Positions 6,124 through 14,043 of a stretch of 14,043 bases of DNA are shown here, one piece after another (positions within the stretch are counted from its first letter, which is position 1; each line of letters begins with the position of its first letter). The notes below the pieces were generated by a model. It had not been told where the DNA came from and did no database searches. It saw only the letters and a list, made by a program, of their open reading frames with translations. The stretch lies in assembly GCA_036741235.1 (NCBI GenBank), contig DAINSQ010000122.1:1-14043 (forward strand), in the 5' to 3' direction. Source of the DNA: JABWBR01 sp036741235 (GTDB lineage: Bacteria > Bacteroidota > Bacteroidia > Chitinophagales > Saprospiraceae). The translations under genes were made by a program, and so were the position numbers.

Positions 6124-9100
6124 GTGAAAAACCTAATACCGCATTTCATACAAGACAGGGTTGAAGAGGGGCCGGCGCAGGGCAGGATGGCGGCGTATAC
6201 GTTGTTTGTCGATCTGTCCGGTTTCACTTCGCTCACAGAAACGCTGATGCGGGAGGGCGCTCCCGGCGCCGAGCATTTGTCGATTATGCTTAATCAGATT
6301 TTTGCGCCGCTTGTACAGCTTGTTTATGCCCGCGGAGGGTTCATACCCTATTTTGCCGGGGATGCTTTCACTGCTATATTTCCGGCTGTGTCGCAACCCG
6401 GCGGCGCCAAGGAAGCCGTCAATACGGCCATAGCCGCCCGCCAGCTCATCAGCGACCGCAGCGAGTTGTTTGGCGAGTTTATCATCGGCATCAAGGTTGG
6501 AGTATCTTTTGGCGATGTAGAGTGGGGCATTGTGGGCCAAAACAGCAAAGCTTTTTATTTCAGGGGAGAGGCGATAGACAGGTGTTCGGAATGCCAGTTG
6601 AAAGCCCGGCAGGATGAAATCGTGATTGACGAGGCCTTGCACGAGCAGCTCGACGGCAAGTTTTTTTTGCTGGAAGAAATCGATCATGGGTTTTTCAAAC
6701 TCATCGGGCACCCCGGGCAAGCCGTAATACCGGTAACTCCCGCCGAGTTGCCGCCGCTGCGCGAAGAAGTAGCCGCCGCTTTTTTGCCGCCGCCCTTGCA
6801 GGAACAGAACTTTGACGGCGAGTTTCGCATCGTAATCGCGGTATTTATCTCGTTTACCGGCGTAGAAACCCATGACTCCCTCGACAGTTTTGCTTCTGTT
6901 GTCTTGGAGCAGATCAACGACTTTTCGGGTTATTTCAAAGAAATTGATTTTGGTGACAAGGGCGGAGTGTTGGTTTGCTTTTTCGGAGCGCCGGTTTCTT
7001 TTGAAAATAATGTCGACCGGGCCCTCGAATTCATTTTATCGCTAAAAGAAGAGCTTCACGCCAGGCAAGACAACAGTGCGCTGGAAGTGCGGGCGGGCAT
7101 CACCATCGGCACGGCCTTTACCGGCATCGTGGGCGGTGAAGAGCGATGCCAGTATGCCGTGGTGGGCAACCGCGTCAACCTCGCCGCCCGCCTGATGACT
7201 TTTGCCGATTGGGGAGAGGTACTCGTAGACGCCGAGATACAGCGCAACCGCCATTTCCGCTTTCAGCACAAGGGAGATATCAAATACAAGGGCATAAAAG
7301 GCAATGTGCCCACCTTCAAATTAATGGGCCGAGAATTCGATATGCGGCCCGCGCACCTCGGGCAAATGGTGGGGCGCAATATCGAGCTGGGCCAATTGCT
7401 GCAATTCGCCTCGCCGCTCGACGAGGGCAAATGCGCGGGCATCGCCTACGTATATGGCGAAGCCGGCATAGGTAAAAGCCGCCTGTCGTTTGAAATGCGG
7501 CGTATATTACACGAAGAAGGCGAGCATGCCTGGTGTCTTTGCCAGGCCGACCAGATTTTGCGCAAGCCCTTTAATCCGTTTATTTATTTTTTAAAAAATT
7601 ATTTCTCCCAATCAGCCGATGATACGCCATCGGCCAACTGGGCCAACTTTGACCAGGCCTACGACGACCTGCTCACCGGCGTCGCCTTGCTCGACGGCGC
7701 CGAGGCCGAACGGGTTCACCGCGAGTTGCTGCGCACCCGGTCGGTGCTGGCGGCAATGGTCGGACTCCTCTCTCCCGGCTCGCTTTGGGACCTGCTCGAC
7801 GCCAAAGGCCGCTACCAGAACGCCATACAAGCGGTGATCAATCTCTTCGACGCCCTATCCCTCCAGCGTCCGCTTATCATCGAATTAGAAGACGCTCACT
7901 GGCTCGATGACAGTTCGGAGGAGTTGCTCACCGAATTCGCCCGCCAAATGAGCCGCTATCCGGTGTTATTGCTGGTGACATCGCGTTATCGCGACGACGG
8001 CTCAAAGGTGGCCATCGTCAACCAGGACTTAATCGATATCCTCGGCATTCCGCAACTGGAAGTCAACCTCAACGTATTACAGCCGGAGGCCGTCAACACC
8101 TTTGCCTCTACGCGCTTGCAGGGGCCCATCAGCGCTTCGTTTTTCGATATGTTGCTGCGCACCACCAACAGCAACCCTTTTTACGTAGAACAAGTGCTGG
8201 AATATTTTCTGGAAAGCAACCTGGTGATAAAAGAAGACGGCAAGTGGACGATGAAAGACAAAAACATCGGCTTGTCGAACTCCATCAACGCCATTCTTAC
8301 GGCGCGTATTGACCGGCTTTCTACGTTGGTCAAAGAAACGGTGAAAGCCGCGGCGGTAATAGGCCGGGAGTTTGAAGTCCCGGTATTGACCGAGGTGATG
8401 AAGGTACAGGAAGAATTTGTCAAACGCGACAACAACGCCCAGTCGCTTTTGCGCGAGCAGATCAAAACGGCGGAACGCGGACAGATATGGCTGGCTATGA
8501 ACGAACTGCGCTACATCTTCCGGCATTCGCTGCTTCGCGAGGCAGCCTATAGCATGCAACTGCGCGCCCGCCTTCAGCAATTGCACCACCTCATCGCCGA
8601 AGCCATTGAGCGGCTTTACGCCGACACCATTGAAGAACGCTATGTCGACCTCGCTTTTCACTACGAGCAGGCCGGCGTATTTGATAAAACCTGCGAATAT
8701 TTGAGAAAAGCGGCAGATTATGCGCGCAGCAATTACCAAAACCAGCAGGCGCTGGAATATTACGAACGCCTGCTCAAAAAGCTGGGCAGGCAAAAAGACG
8801 CCGTTGATGAAATAAAAACCAACCTCAAAAAAGGAAAAATCCTGGAACTCATCGGTCGATGGGATGAATGCCGGCAAACCTATGAACGCGCCTTGCAGTT
8901 GGCTAAAAAATCGCGCGACGTTGTCATGCTCGGACAGGCCAACAACAGCCTGGGCCACTTATTGATGCTCAAAGGCGACTACGGCAAGGCGATGGGCTAC
9001 CTGCAAACCGCCGCCGGTTTATTTGAATCGGTAGACGACAAAACGGGTACTGCCAAAGTGTACGGCAACCTGGGTAATTTATATTTCCGGCAGGGCAACT

Positions 9101-10149
9101 ACGCACAGGCCAAAGAACACTTTGAGCAAAGTATAGCCATCGGCATGCGCAGCGGCTCCGCTGCCGCCGCACAGATTGTGGCCAACCTGGGGCTTACCTA
9201 CATGAACCAGGGCAACTTCGACGAGGGCATTCGCTGCCAGCAGGCGCAACTCGCTATTTGCGAGCGCAACAACGATAAACAGGGCATGGCTACCTTGTTC
9301 ACCAATATAGGCATCGTCTATTTTGAAAAAGGCGACTATGACGCGGCGCTGGGTAGTTATGAAAAAGGACTAATGCTCAGCGAAGAACTGGGCAACAAGC
9401 AGCTTACCGCTATTGCCATCGGCTGTATTGGAAGCGTATACCAGCGAAAAGGCGATTACCCCACCGCCATGGAGCACTTTCGACACGACCTCGAAATCTG
9501 TGAAGAACTCGGCGACAAACAGGGCATCGCTATCGCACTGGGCCTCATCGGCGAATTGCTCAATGTGCAAGGCGAATCTCACAAAGCAATAGATTATCTC
9601 CAAAAAAACCTGATGCTCTGCGAAGAATTGGGATACCAGAAAGGCATCGCCAAAGCTGTCAATACCCTGGGCGATGTGTTTGCCAACCTGCAACAGTACG
9701 AGCGATCGCTTTATTATTATGACAGGGCTATTGAAGTAACCCGTAAAATTAACAACAAGCTGGTACTCGGCGCCAGCCTGGTCGAAAAAGGCGCCGTCCT
9801 TATTGCCATGCAGCAATATGAGCAACTCCAAAACGTGTGTAAAGAAGCCCAATCGCTTGCCGAAGAATTGGGAAATCCTGATTTACTATTCGATGCGCGT
9901 CTACTTTCTCTAAAAAATTTGTACTTTAGCGGCCAGACACAAAAAGCAGTCACCCAACTACAATCGCAACTTCAGTCCCCCCTCAGTAAAGAGCAGGAAG
10001 CAGCGGTTTATTATGAGCTTTTCAAAATGAGCGGCGAAAATGCGGCTTACCGGGCAGCAGCACTGGCTCTTTATGAAGATTTATACCGCGATACGCCCCG
10101 TAATAGCTATAAAAACCGCATTGATCAGTTGTCTGCTCCATTGCAATAA
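6124..10149 (+). CDS. ADCY10-like class III nucleotide cyclase with AAA NTPase and TPR array
   Basis: The 1341-residue cytoplasmic signalling protein begins with GTG. The start is chosen because 'LIPHFIQDRVEEG' just after it looks like the conserved N-terminus of such cyclases; the next upstream in-frame codons offer no ATG and end at a stop at 6082. Cyclase domain 1 (about 22-200) keeps both metal-binding Asp residues: D30 in 'LFVDLSGFT' and D80 in 'FAGDAF'. Cyclase domain 2 (about 233-400) keeps the transition-state Asn352 and Arg356 in 'VVGNRVNLAARL' and a likely purine-contacting Lys279 in 'GDKGGVLVCFFG'. An AAA/NTPase module follows, with Walker A GEAGIGKS (445-452) and a Walker B-like strand ending at D590 ('LIIELEDAHW'). 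Residues about 850-1250 are TPR repeats. The product is probably cAMP; cGMP is possible. The gene is likely monocistronic. Confidence 0.95.
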   Translation: MKNLIPHFIQDRVEEGPAQGRMAAYTLFVDLSGFTSLTETLMREGAPGAEHLSIMLNQIFAPLVQLVYARGGFIPYFAGDAFTAIFPAVSQPGGAKEAVNTAIAARQLISDRSELFGEFIIGIKVGVSFGDVEWGIVGQNSKAFYFRGEAIDRCSECQLKARQDEIVIDEALHEQLDGKFFLLEEIDHGFFKLIGHPGQAVIPVTPAELPPLREEVAAAFLPPPLQEQNFDGEFRIVIAVFISFTGVETHDSLDSFASVVLEQINDFSGYFKEIDFGDKGGVLVCFFGAPVSFENNVDRALEFILSLKEELHARQDNSALEVRAGITIGTAFTGIVGGEERCQYAVVGNRVNLAARLMTFADWGEVLVDAEIQRNRHFRFQHKGDIKYKGIKGNVPTFKLMGREFDMRPAHLGQMVGRNIELGQLLQFASPLDEGKCAGIAYVYGEAGIGKSRLSFEMRRILHEEGEHAWCLCQADQILRKPFNPFIYFLKNYFSQSADDTPSANWANFDQAYDDLLTGVALLDGAEAERVHRELLRTRSVLAAMVGLLSPGSLWDLLDAKGRYQNAIQAVINLFDALSLQRPLIIELEDAHWLDDSSEELLTEFARQMSRYPVLLLVTSRYRDDGSKVAIVNQDLIDILGIPQLEVNLNVLQPEAVNTFASTRLQGPISASFFDMLLRTTNSNPFYVEQVLEYFLESNLVIKEDGKWTMKDKNIGLSNSINAILTARIDRLSTLVKETVKAAAVIGREFEVPVLTEVMKVQEEFVKRDNNAQSLLREQIKTAERGQIWLAMNELRYIFRHSLLREAAYSMQLRARLQQLHHLIAEAIERLYADTIEERYVDLAFHYEQAGVFDKTCEYLRKAADYARSNYQNQQALEYYERLLKKLGRQKDAVDEIKTNLKKGKILELIGRWDECRQTYERALQLAKKSRDVVMLGQANNSLGHLLMLKGDYGKAMGYLQTAAGLFESVDDKTGTAKVYGNLGNLYFRQGNYAQAKEHFEQSIAIGMRSGSAAAAQIVANLGLTYMNQGNFDEGIRCQQAQLAICERNNDKQGMATLFTNIGIVYFEKGDYDAALGSYEKGLMLSEELGNKQLTAIAIGCIGSVYQRKGDYPTAMEHFRHDLEICEELGDKQGIAIALGLIGELLNVQGESHKAIDYLQKNLMLCEELGYQKGIAKAVNTLGDVFANLQQYERSLYYYDRAIEVTRKINNKLVLGASLVEKGAVLIAMQQYEQLQNVCKEAQSLAEELGNPDLLFDARLLSLKNLYFSGQTQKAVTQLQSQLQSPLSKEQEAAVYYELFKMSGENAAYRAAALALYEDLYRDTPRNSYKNRIDQLSAPLQ
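8932..9873 (+). repeat. Eight-unit TPR array with 40-residue period
   Basis: Within the cyclase protein, residues 937-1250 contain eight tetratricopeptide units whose helix A glycine falls at 944, 984, 1023, 1063, 1103, 1143, 1183 and 1223. The spacing is 40 residues except for one of 39. Typical units include 'NLGNLYFRQGNYAQAKEHF' and 'NIGIVYFEKGDYDAALGSYE'. This is the longer, Kinesin-light-chain/Rapsyn-like class of TPR, expected to form a superhelical protein-binding surface. Additional, less regular TPR-like helices lie at about 845-930. Confidence 0.88.
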
Positions 10150-10486
10150 ACGAAATGCAAAAAAGCATTGTATAATTTGCCGTTTATTGTTATTTTTACC
10201 CCGCTTTTCCTCGTGAAAAGTACATTTCCCCTTCTATTTGTAACTTTTGAGGTCGCTCAAATAGCAACTTCTCGACATGTTACCCCACTAATTTGCTGAT
10301 TGCACTATGCAATCGCCCTTAGCGCCTTGCTCAACCCTTACAAGTAACCACCTGACAGTATGATAGCTAACAGTTTGTCATGTCGCATTAAATTGCTGTT
10401 GCCTCTGTTACCCTGTTGCCCTGTCAGCGTCATAGCTTAAACTTGATTAACAATTGATATTGCTACATAATCTCAAATTCTTGACT
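10150..10486. other. Spacer between cyclase gene and giant secreted-protein gene
   Basis: These 337 bases hold no credible frame. A small hairpin, AATGC-A6-GCATT (10154-10169), follows the cyclase stop codon by four bases and precedes an AT-rich stretch; it could be a weak terminator. A perfect 6-bp inverted repeat, GATTGC-ACTAT-GCAATC, lies at 10298-10314. CTGACAG (10352-10358) and CTGTCAG (10421-10427) form a widely spaced 7-bp inverted pair just upstream of and overlapping the promoter candidate; an operator role would be speculation. Confidence 0.5.
10416..10445 (+). promoter_or_regulatory. Promoter candidate for the giant secreted-protein gene
   Basis: TTG at 10416-10418 is followed after exactly 19 bases by TAAACTTG at 10438-10445, one mismatch from the Bacteroidota TAnnTTTG consensus. 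It ends 41 bases before the ATG at 10487. The spacing is ideal, but the -7 element is imperfect. Confidence 0.4.
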
Positions 10487-13400
10487 ATGAAACCAACTAT
10501 TACGAATGGTTTGTTTTTGGTTTCGCTTATGCTAATTGTAAGCATCCCTGTGAAATCGCAAAGCATCTGGCCCGGAGATGTAAACAATAACGGAAAAGTA
10601 ACGGGCATTGATCTTTTATACTGGGGCGCTGCTTTCGGCAGCATGGGCCCCGCGCGCAATTCAGTGAATACAACCTGGCAGGCCCAGCAAATGCCGCCGC
10701 CCTGGCTGCAGCAATTTACCGGCAATATCAATTACGCTTATGCGGATTGTAACGGCGACGGTATTATCAATGATGCCGACATGGACAATGCCATAGTGGA
10801 AAACTACGGCAAAACCCACGGCAATGTCAATAACGAGATTTTCCCGGAAGGAGAGGCCGGCTTCGACCCCGTGTTGGCCGTAACGCCCAACGCCAGCGTC
10901 GTAGCGCCTGGTCAGGAGATTGTGCTGACATTTGTATTGGGTAGTAATGAATTTCCTATCGACAATTTTTATGGCATTGCCTACACCCTCGAATATACCT
11001 CTAGCCTCGTATTGGGCAATACCTTTCACTTTGCGCCTGATATCGGAGGATGGACTGCTCCCCAAGGAGCGCTTCACCACATGGCTATGAGCACCCCCCA
11101 GTCAGGCGTGGCCGGTATCGCACTTACGCGCACTGATTTGAGCAATGTGAGCGGCTTTGGGGCTATTGGCAAAGTTTCCGTTTTTGCAGGGCAACTTCCC
11201 CAGGGGGTTACTTCTGATACTATTATATTTAAGGTGGGTAGTATCTATTTGGTAGATAAAAACCTCCAAACAACACGGGTTGTCAGCACCCTGGCCCGTG
11301 TTATTGTAAGTAATGTATCGAGCCCGCAAACTATCTGCCCGTCCGTGGTAGACCCCGTGTGCGGTATCGATGGTACAACTTATTTGAACAGTTGTTATGC
11401 AGAAGCGGCAGGCGTCACTACCTATACCGCCGGCGTATGCTACACAGGCTGTGTAAATCCAGCCGAAATGAACCCCAATGCCGCCTGTCCAACCGTTTAT
11501 CAGCCGGTTTGCGGCTGCAACGGCGTAACTTATCTGAACGAATGCGAGGCAGAAGCTGCCGGGGTAGTCAGTTTTACGCAAGGGCCATGTAATACGAACA
11601 CAACGTGTTACGACCCTATTTACGTGGTTAGCAATGGAAATACTACGCTTGACGCGACAACGGGCGTGATTACCTCTATTTGCCCGCAAGTATACCAGCC
11701 CGTCTGCGGCTGCAACGGAGTAACCTACCCGAACGCTTGCGTAGCAGAAGCCAACGGTATTGTGTATTACACGCCGGGCACTTGCAATACAACGTGCGTT
11801 GACCCGACTCAGATGAACCCCAATGCAATTTGTTCTACTGTTTATGATCCCGTCTGCGGTTGCAACGGCGTAACCTATATCAATGCCTGCCAGGCCGATG
11901 CCGCCGGCGTAATGAGTTATACGCCGGGAGTTTGCGGGCAATCATCGCCCTGGTGTAATGAAGCGGTGCCTATTCAATGCGGCGACTTCCTCGCCTACGA
12001 AACTACTGTGGGCGCCGGCAATAACATAAACGCCTATCCCGGCTGCTCGGCTTCAACTTATTTGGGCCCCGACCGGGTGTATGTTTTAAACAAAACAACG
12101 GCAGGCGACTTACAAATCGGTCTGGAAATCATAACCCCCGGCCTCAATCTCGATATCTTCCTGCTCAGCGGCAACTGTAGCCAGGTCACCTGTCTGCGAT
12201 CCAGTACGACGAGCAATAACCAAACCAATAACGAAGGTATTGTGTTGGAAGACGCGCCAATAGGTACTTATTATATTGTTGTTGACGCTAAAAATGCCAA
12301 CTGGCAGGGTGAATACCGGCTGGAGGTCAACTGCGGTTATCTCTATTGCGGCGACGCCGTAGCCCTCGCCTGCGGCCAGCCTTTTAGCTACAACAACAGC
12401 AACGGCAATGACGATGTATCGCTGTACGGCTGCGACAACAACATCTACAATGTTGAAAATAACGGCCCCGAAGTTGTTCATTACTTTACAACTACCAGCG
12501 CAGGTCCTGTAACGATCAACCTCACCGGCTTGTCGGCCAACCTCGAGTTGTTCTTGCTTCGATCCTGCGACCGCGGCGATTGCGTGACGTTCAGCCAAAA
12601 CCCTGGCAACAGCAGCGAACAAATTTCGACCTATCTGCCCGCAGGTACCTATTATGTGGTCGTAGACGGTTATAATGGCGCTACGAGCAACTATACGCTT
12701 ACCGTCAACTGTAGTTCCGCCTGCAATTTTAACCTCACAAGCGTCACTTCTACCCCTTCCTCGTGCGGACAAAGCAACGGCAGTATTACCTTGACGTCCT
12801 CAGGAGGTACGGCGGCTTATCTGGTCTACTTTAGCGGCCCCGTATCGGGCAGCTTTACTACCTACAGCAATAACTGTACTATTTCCAATTTGCCTCCCGG
12901 CGTTTATACTATTACTAAAATTGACGCCAACGGATGTTCTGATACAGAAATAGTTACAGTAGGCAGTACCGGCAATCTCAACTTTACGCTTACCCCAGTT
13001 AATGCGGTTTGCGGAATGGCAGGTTCGCTGCACGTGATTATTTCCAATAGCGTAGGGCCCTTTACAGTATATGTAACCGGGCCAGTCAGTACGACGCTCA
13101 ATACGAATAGCACTAACTTTAATATTACCAACCTGCCCGCCGGCAACTATACTGTGCATATTACTAATGCAGCGGGCTGCTCCGCCTCGCGCCAGGCAAC
13201 CATTAATTCCGGAGGGGGCAATTTCTATTTTACCGCAACGCCTAATGGCGCTACCTGCGGACAATCGGGGTCAATCCATGTGACCACCTATTATGGCTCG
13301 GCGCCTTATACCGTTTTTGTACAAGGTCCTGTAAGCGGTAGTACGGTTACTTACAGCAGTAATTTTAATATTATCAACTTGCCGGCAGGCACTTATACCA

Positions 13401-14043
13401 TCACCATTGAGGACAACAACTGGTGTACTTACACTAAAACGGTGACCATTCCCGGCGGCAACCTGTCAATCAATGCAGTAGCCAATAACGGCGTTTGCGG
13501 CCAAAATGGATCTATCACTGTAGCTATTTCTAATGGCGTACCGCCTTATACTATCACCTGGATCGGCCCGGTCATTGGTAATGTCGTGACGAATAATGCG
13601 ACCTACACTATTAACAACCTCCCCAGCGGTTCCTACCTGATCAAAGTTGAGGACGGCAACTGGTGTATGGCGCAGCAGACGGTGTATGTGAATAACTCCG
13701 GGGGTAATCTCTCAACTACGGTGACGCCTTCGCCCGGCATTTGTAATCAGCCCGGGTCGATATATGTAGCGATGAACAACGGCACAGCGCCGTTTAATGT
13801 GAGCTGGACTGGCCCGGTAAACGGAAGTACAACTACCGGCGCATACAGCCTGACGATCCCCAACCTGCCGGCAGGCAGTTATACGGTTACGGTTGTTGAT
13901 GCCAATGGTTGTTCGAAAGTGACTATCGTGGTAGTGACCAGCAGCAGCAACCTCAATGTGATTGCCGCCCCGGAACCAGCTATTTGCGGTCAATACGGCG
14001 CAATTTGGCTCGATTTCTTCAATGGCGTGGCCCCGTATACAAT
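10487..14043 (+). CDS. Giant secreted dockerin/cohesin-like, Kazal, PPC and SprB-repeat protein, 5' part
   Basis: The ATG at 10487 opens a frame that runs without a stop to the last base, giving 1185 complete codons; the 3' end is outside the window. Residues 1-25 form a signal peptide. Residues 29-110 resemble dockerin type I, with two calcium-loop motifs, 'DVNNNGKVTGID' (31-42) and 'DCNGDGIINDAD' (87-98). Residues about 125-275 resemble a cohesin-type beta sandwich. Four Kazal-like units follow (284-483, about 'VYxPVCGCNGVTYxNxC'). Two PPC-like domains span about 488-616 and 618-742, with 'GTYYIVVDAKN' and 'GTYYVVVDGYN'. SprB-like repeats of about 80 residues occupy 747 onward. The protein is probably exported by type IX secretion, with a C-terminal sorting domain expected outside the window (inference). 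Likely roles are surface adhesion or protease resistance. Minus-strand frames across this region are shadows. Confidence 0.93.
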   Translation, partial: MKPTITNGLFLVSLMLIVSIPVKSQSIWPGDVNNNGKVTGIDLLYWGAAFGSMGPARNSVNTTWQAQQMPPPWLQQFTGNINYAYADCNGDGIINDADMDNAIVENYGKTHGNVNNEIFPEGEAGFDPVLAVTPNASVVAPGQEIVLTFVLGSNEFPIDNFYGIAYTLEYTSSLVLGNTFHFAPDIGGWTAPQGALHHMAMSTPQSGVAGIALTRTDLSNVSGFGAIGKVSVFAGQLPQGVTSDTIIFKVGSIYLVDKNLQTTRVVSTLARVIVSNVSSPQTICPSVVDPVCGIDGTTYLNSCYAEAAGVTTYTAGVCYTGCVNPAEMNPNAACPTVYQPVCGCNGVTYLNECEAEAAGVVSFTQGPCNTNTTCYDPIYVVSNGNTTLDATTGVITSICPQVYQPVCGCNGVTYPNACVAEANGIVYYTPGTCNTTCVDPTQMNPNAICSTVYDPVCGCNGVTYINACQADAAGVMSYTPGVCGQSSPWCNEAVPIQCGDFLAYETTVGAGNNINAYPGCSASTYLGPDRVYVLNKTTAGDLQIGLEIITPGLNLDIFLLSGNCSQVTCLRSSTTSNNQTNNEGIVLEDAPIGTYYIVVDAKNANWQGEYRLEVNCGYLYCGDAVALACGQPFSYNNSNGNDDVSLYGCDNNIYNVENNGPEVVHYFTTTSAGPVTINLTGLSANLELFLLRSCDRGDCVTFSQNPGNSSEQISTYLPAGTYYVVVDGYNGATSNYTLTVNCSSACNFNLTSVTSTPSSCGQSNGSITLTSSGGTAAYLVYFSGPVSGSFTTYSNNCTISNLPPGVYTITKIDANGCSDTEIVTVGSTGNLNFTLTPVNAVCGMAGSLHVIISNSVGPFTVYVTGPVSTTLNTNSTNFNITNLPAGNYTVHITNAAGCSASRQATINSGGGNFYFTATPNGATCGQSGSIHVTTYYGSAPYTVFVQGPVSGSTVTYSSNFNIINLPAGTYTITIEDNNWCTYTKTVTIPGGNLSINAVANNGVCGQNGSITVAISNGVPPYTITWIGPVIGNVVTNNATYTINNLPSGSYLIKVEDGNWCMAQQTVYVNNSGGNLSTTVTPSPGICNQPGSIYVAMNNGTAPFNVSWTGPVNGSTTTGAYSLTIPNLPAGSYTVTVVDANGCSKVTIVVVTSSSNLNVIAAPEPAICGQYGAIWLDFFNGVAPYT
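11336..11935 (+). repeat. Four Kazal-like cysteine-rich units
   Basis: Units begin at Cys284, 334, 399 and 449 and end at Cys318, 368, 433 and 483 of the giant protein. Each keeps the Kazal spacing C-x7-C-x10-C and the signature 'PVCGxxGxTYxNxC'. Spacing between unit starts is 150, 195 and 150 bases; the third unit has a longer lead-in. The Kazal family inhibits serine proteases. The residue two after the first listed Cys (Ser, Thr, Gln, Thr) would be P1 if these inhibit canonically. Classical Cys5 is absent, so inhibition is uncertain. Confidence 0.88.
12725..14043 (+). repeat. At least six tandem SprB-like repeats, about 246 bases each
   Basis: Units start at residues 747, 830, 912, 992, 1074 and 1155 (bases 12725, 12974, 13220, 13460, 13706 and 13949); the sixth is cut by the window edge. 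The consensus is a Gly-Ser-Ile strand after 'CGQxG', a central 'PYTVxxxGPVSG', then 'NLPAGxYTVxIxDxNGC'. This matches the SprB repeat type (PF13573) known from Flavobacterium gliding adhesins. The DNA copies are clearly diverged, so this is an old protein-level duplication rather than a recent DNA expansion. Confidence 0.88.

Noticed and set aside
6082..6124. TAATTTG at 6082-6088 as a promoter for the cyclase gene
   Set aside because: It is one base short of TAnnTTTG and has no correctly spaced upstream TTG.
8077..8958. Minus-strand frames at 6133-6873 and 8077-8958
   Set aside because: They overlap the cyclase/NTPase coding region, whose + strand motifs are unambiguous.
11359..11592. Short + strand frame of 77 codons
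   Set aside because: It is out of frame within the Kazal-like region of the giant protein; the Arg/Cys-rich translation has no family resemblance.
11102..11941. Minus-strand frames at 11102-11941, 12110-12772, 12800-13264 and 13712-13993
   Set aside because: They are shadows of the giant + strand frame starting at 10487. Their low-complexity Ala/Gly/Val/Ile composition mirrors repeat codons, and the + frame has recognisable domains throughout.

Overview
The window looks like chromosomal DNA from a Bacteroidota bacterium, most likely the Saprospiraceae (Lewinella/Haliscomenobacter-like). The evidence is: DUF3667 and DUF5916 proteins; an N-terminal dockerin-like module of the form 'GDVNNNGKVTGIDLLYWG'; SprB-type repeats with 'DANGC' ends; start codons without clear Shine-Dalgarno sequences; and promoter candidates of the Bacteroidota type (TTG, about 19 bases, TAnnTTTG). 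The family-level placement is inference from memory of similar proteins.

Layout. (1) Bases 1-3261 are visibly AT-rich and look accessory. They hold the 3' part of a YD-repeat-like protein, a roughly 585-base gene-free stretch with several palindromes, then a probable transcription unit on the + strand: a small two-helix membrane protein, a DUF3667 zinc-ribbon membrane protein three bases downstream, and a SUMF1/FGE-fold lipoprotein lacking the catalytic cysteines. (2) A 197-base convergent intergenic region carries a large imperfect hairpin, a possible bidirectional terminator. (3) Bases 3459-5960 (minus strand) encode an exported outer-membrane protein with a CBM9-like N-terminus and a DUF5916 barrel. 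(4) Divergent from it, bases 6124-10149 (+) encode a 1341-residue signalling protein: two class III cyclase domains, an AAA/NTPase module, and a TPR array with 40-residue period. The order matches mammalian soluble adenylyl cyclase (ADCY10). Catalytic residues are split between the two cyclase domains, so one composite active site is expected. (5) After a 337-base spacer, an uninterrupted frame runs from the ATG at 10487 to the window's right edge. It has no stop inside the window, so it is easy to miss. It encodes at least 1185 residues of a secreted multidomain protein: signal peptide, dockerin-like module, cohesin-like domain, four Kazal-like units, two PPC-like domains, and at least six SprB-like repeats.

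The genes do not form one pathway. The most noteworthy items are the ADCY10-like cyclase with its split active site and the giant secreted protein that joins dockerin-like, cohesin-like, Kazal and SprB modules in one chain. I found no CRISPR array, complete insertion sequence, rRNA or tRNA, and no clear undescribed defence system.
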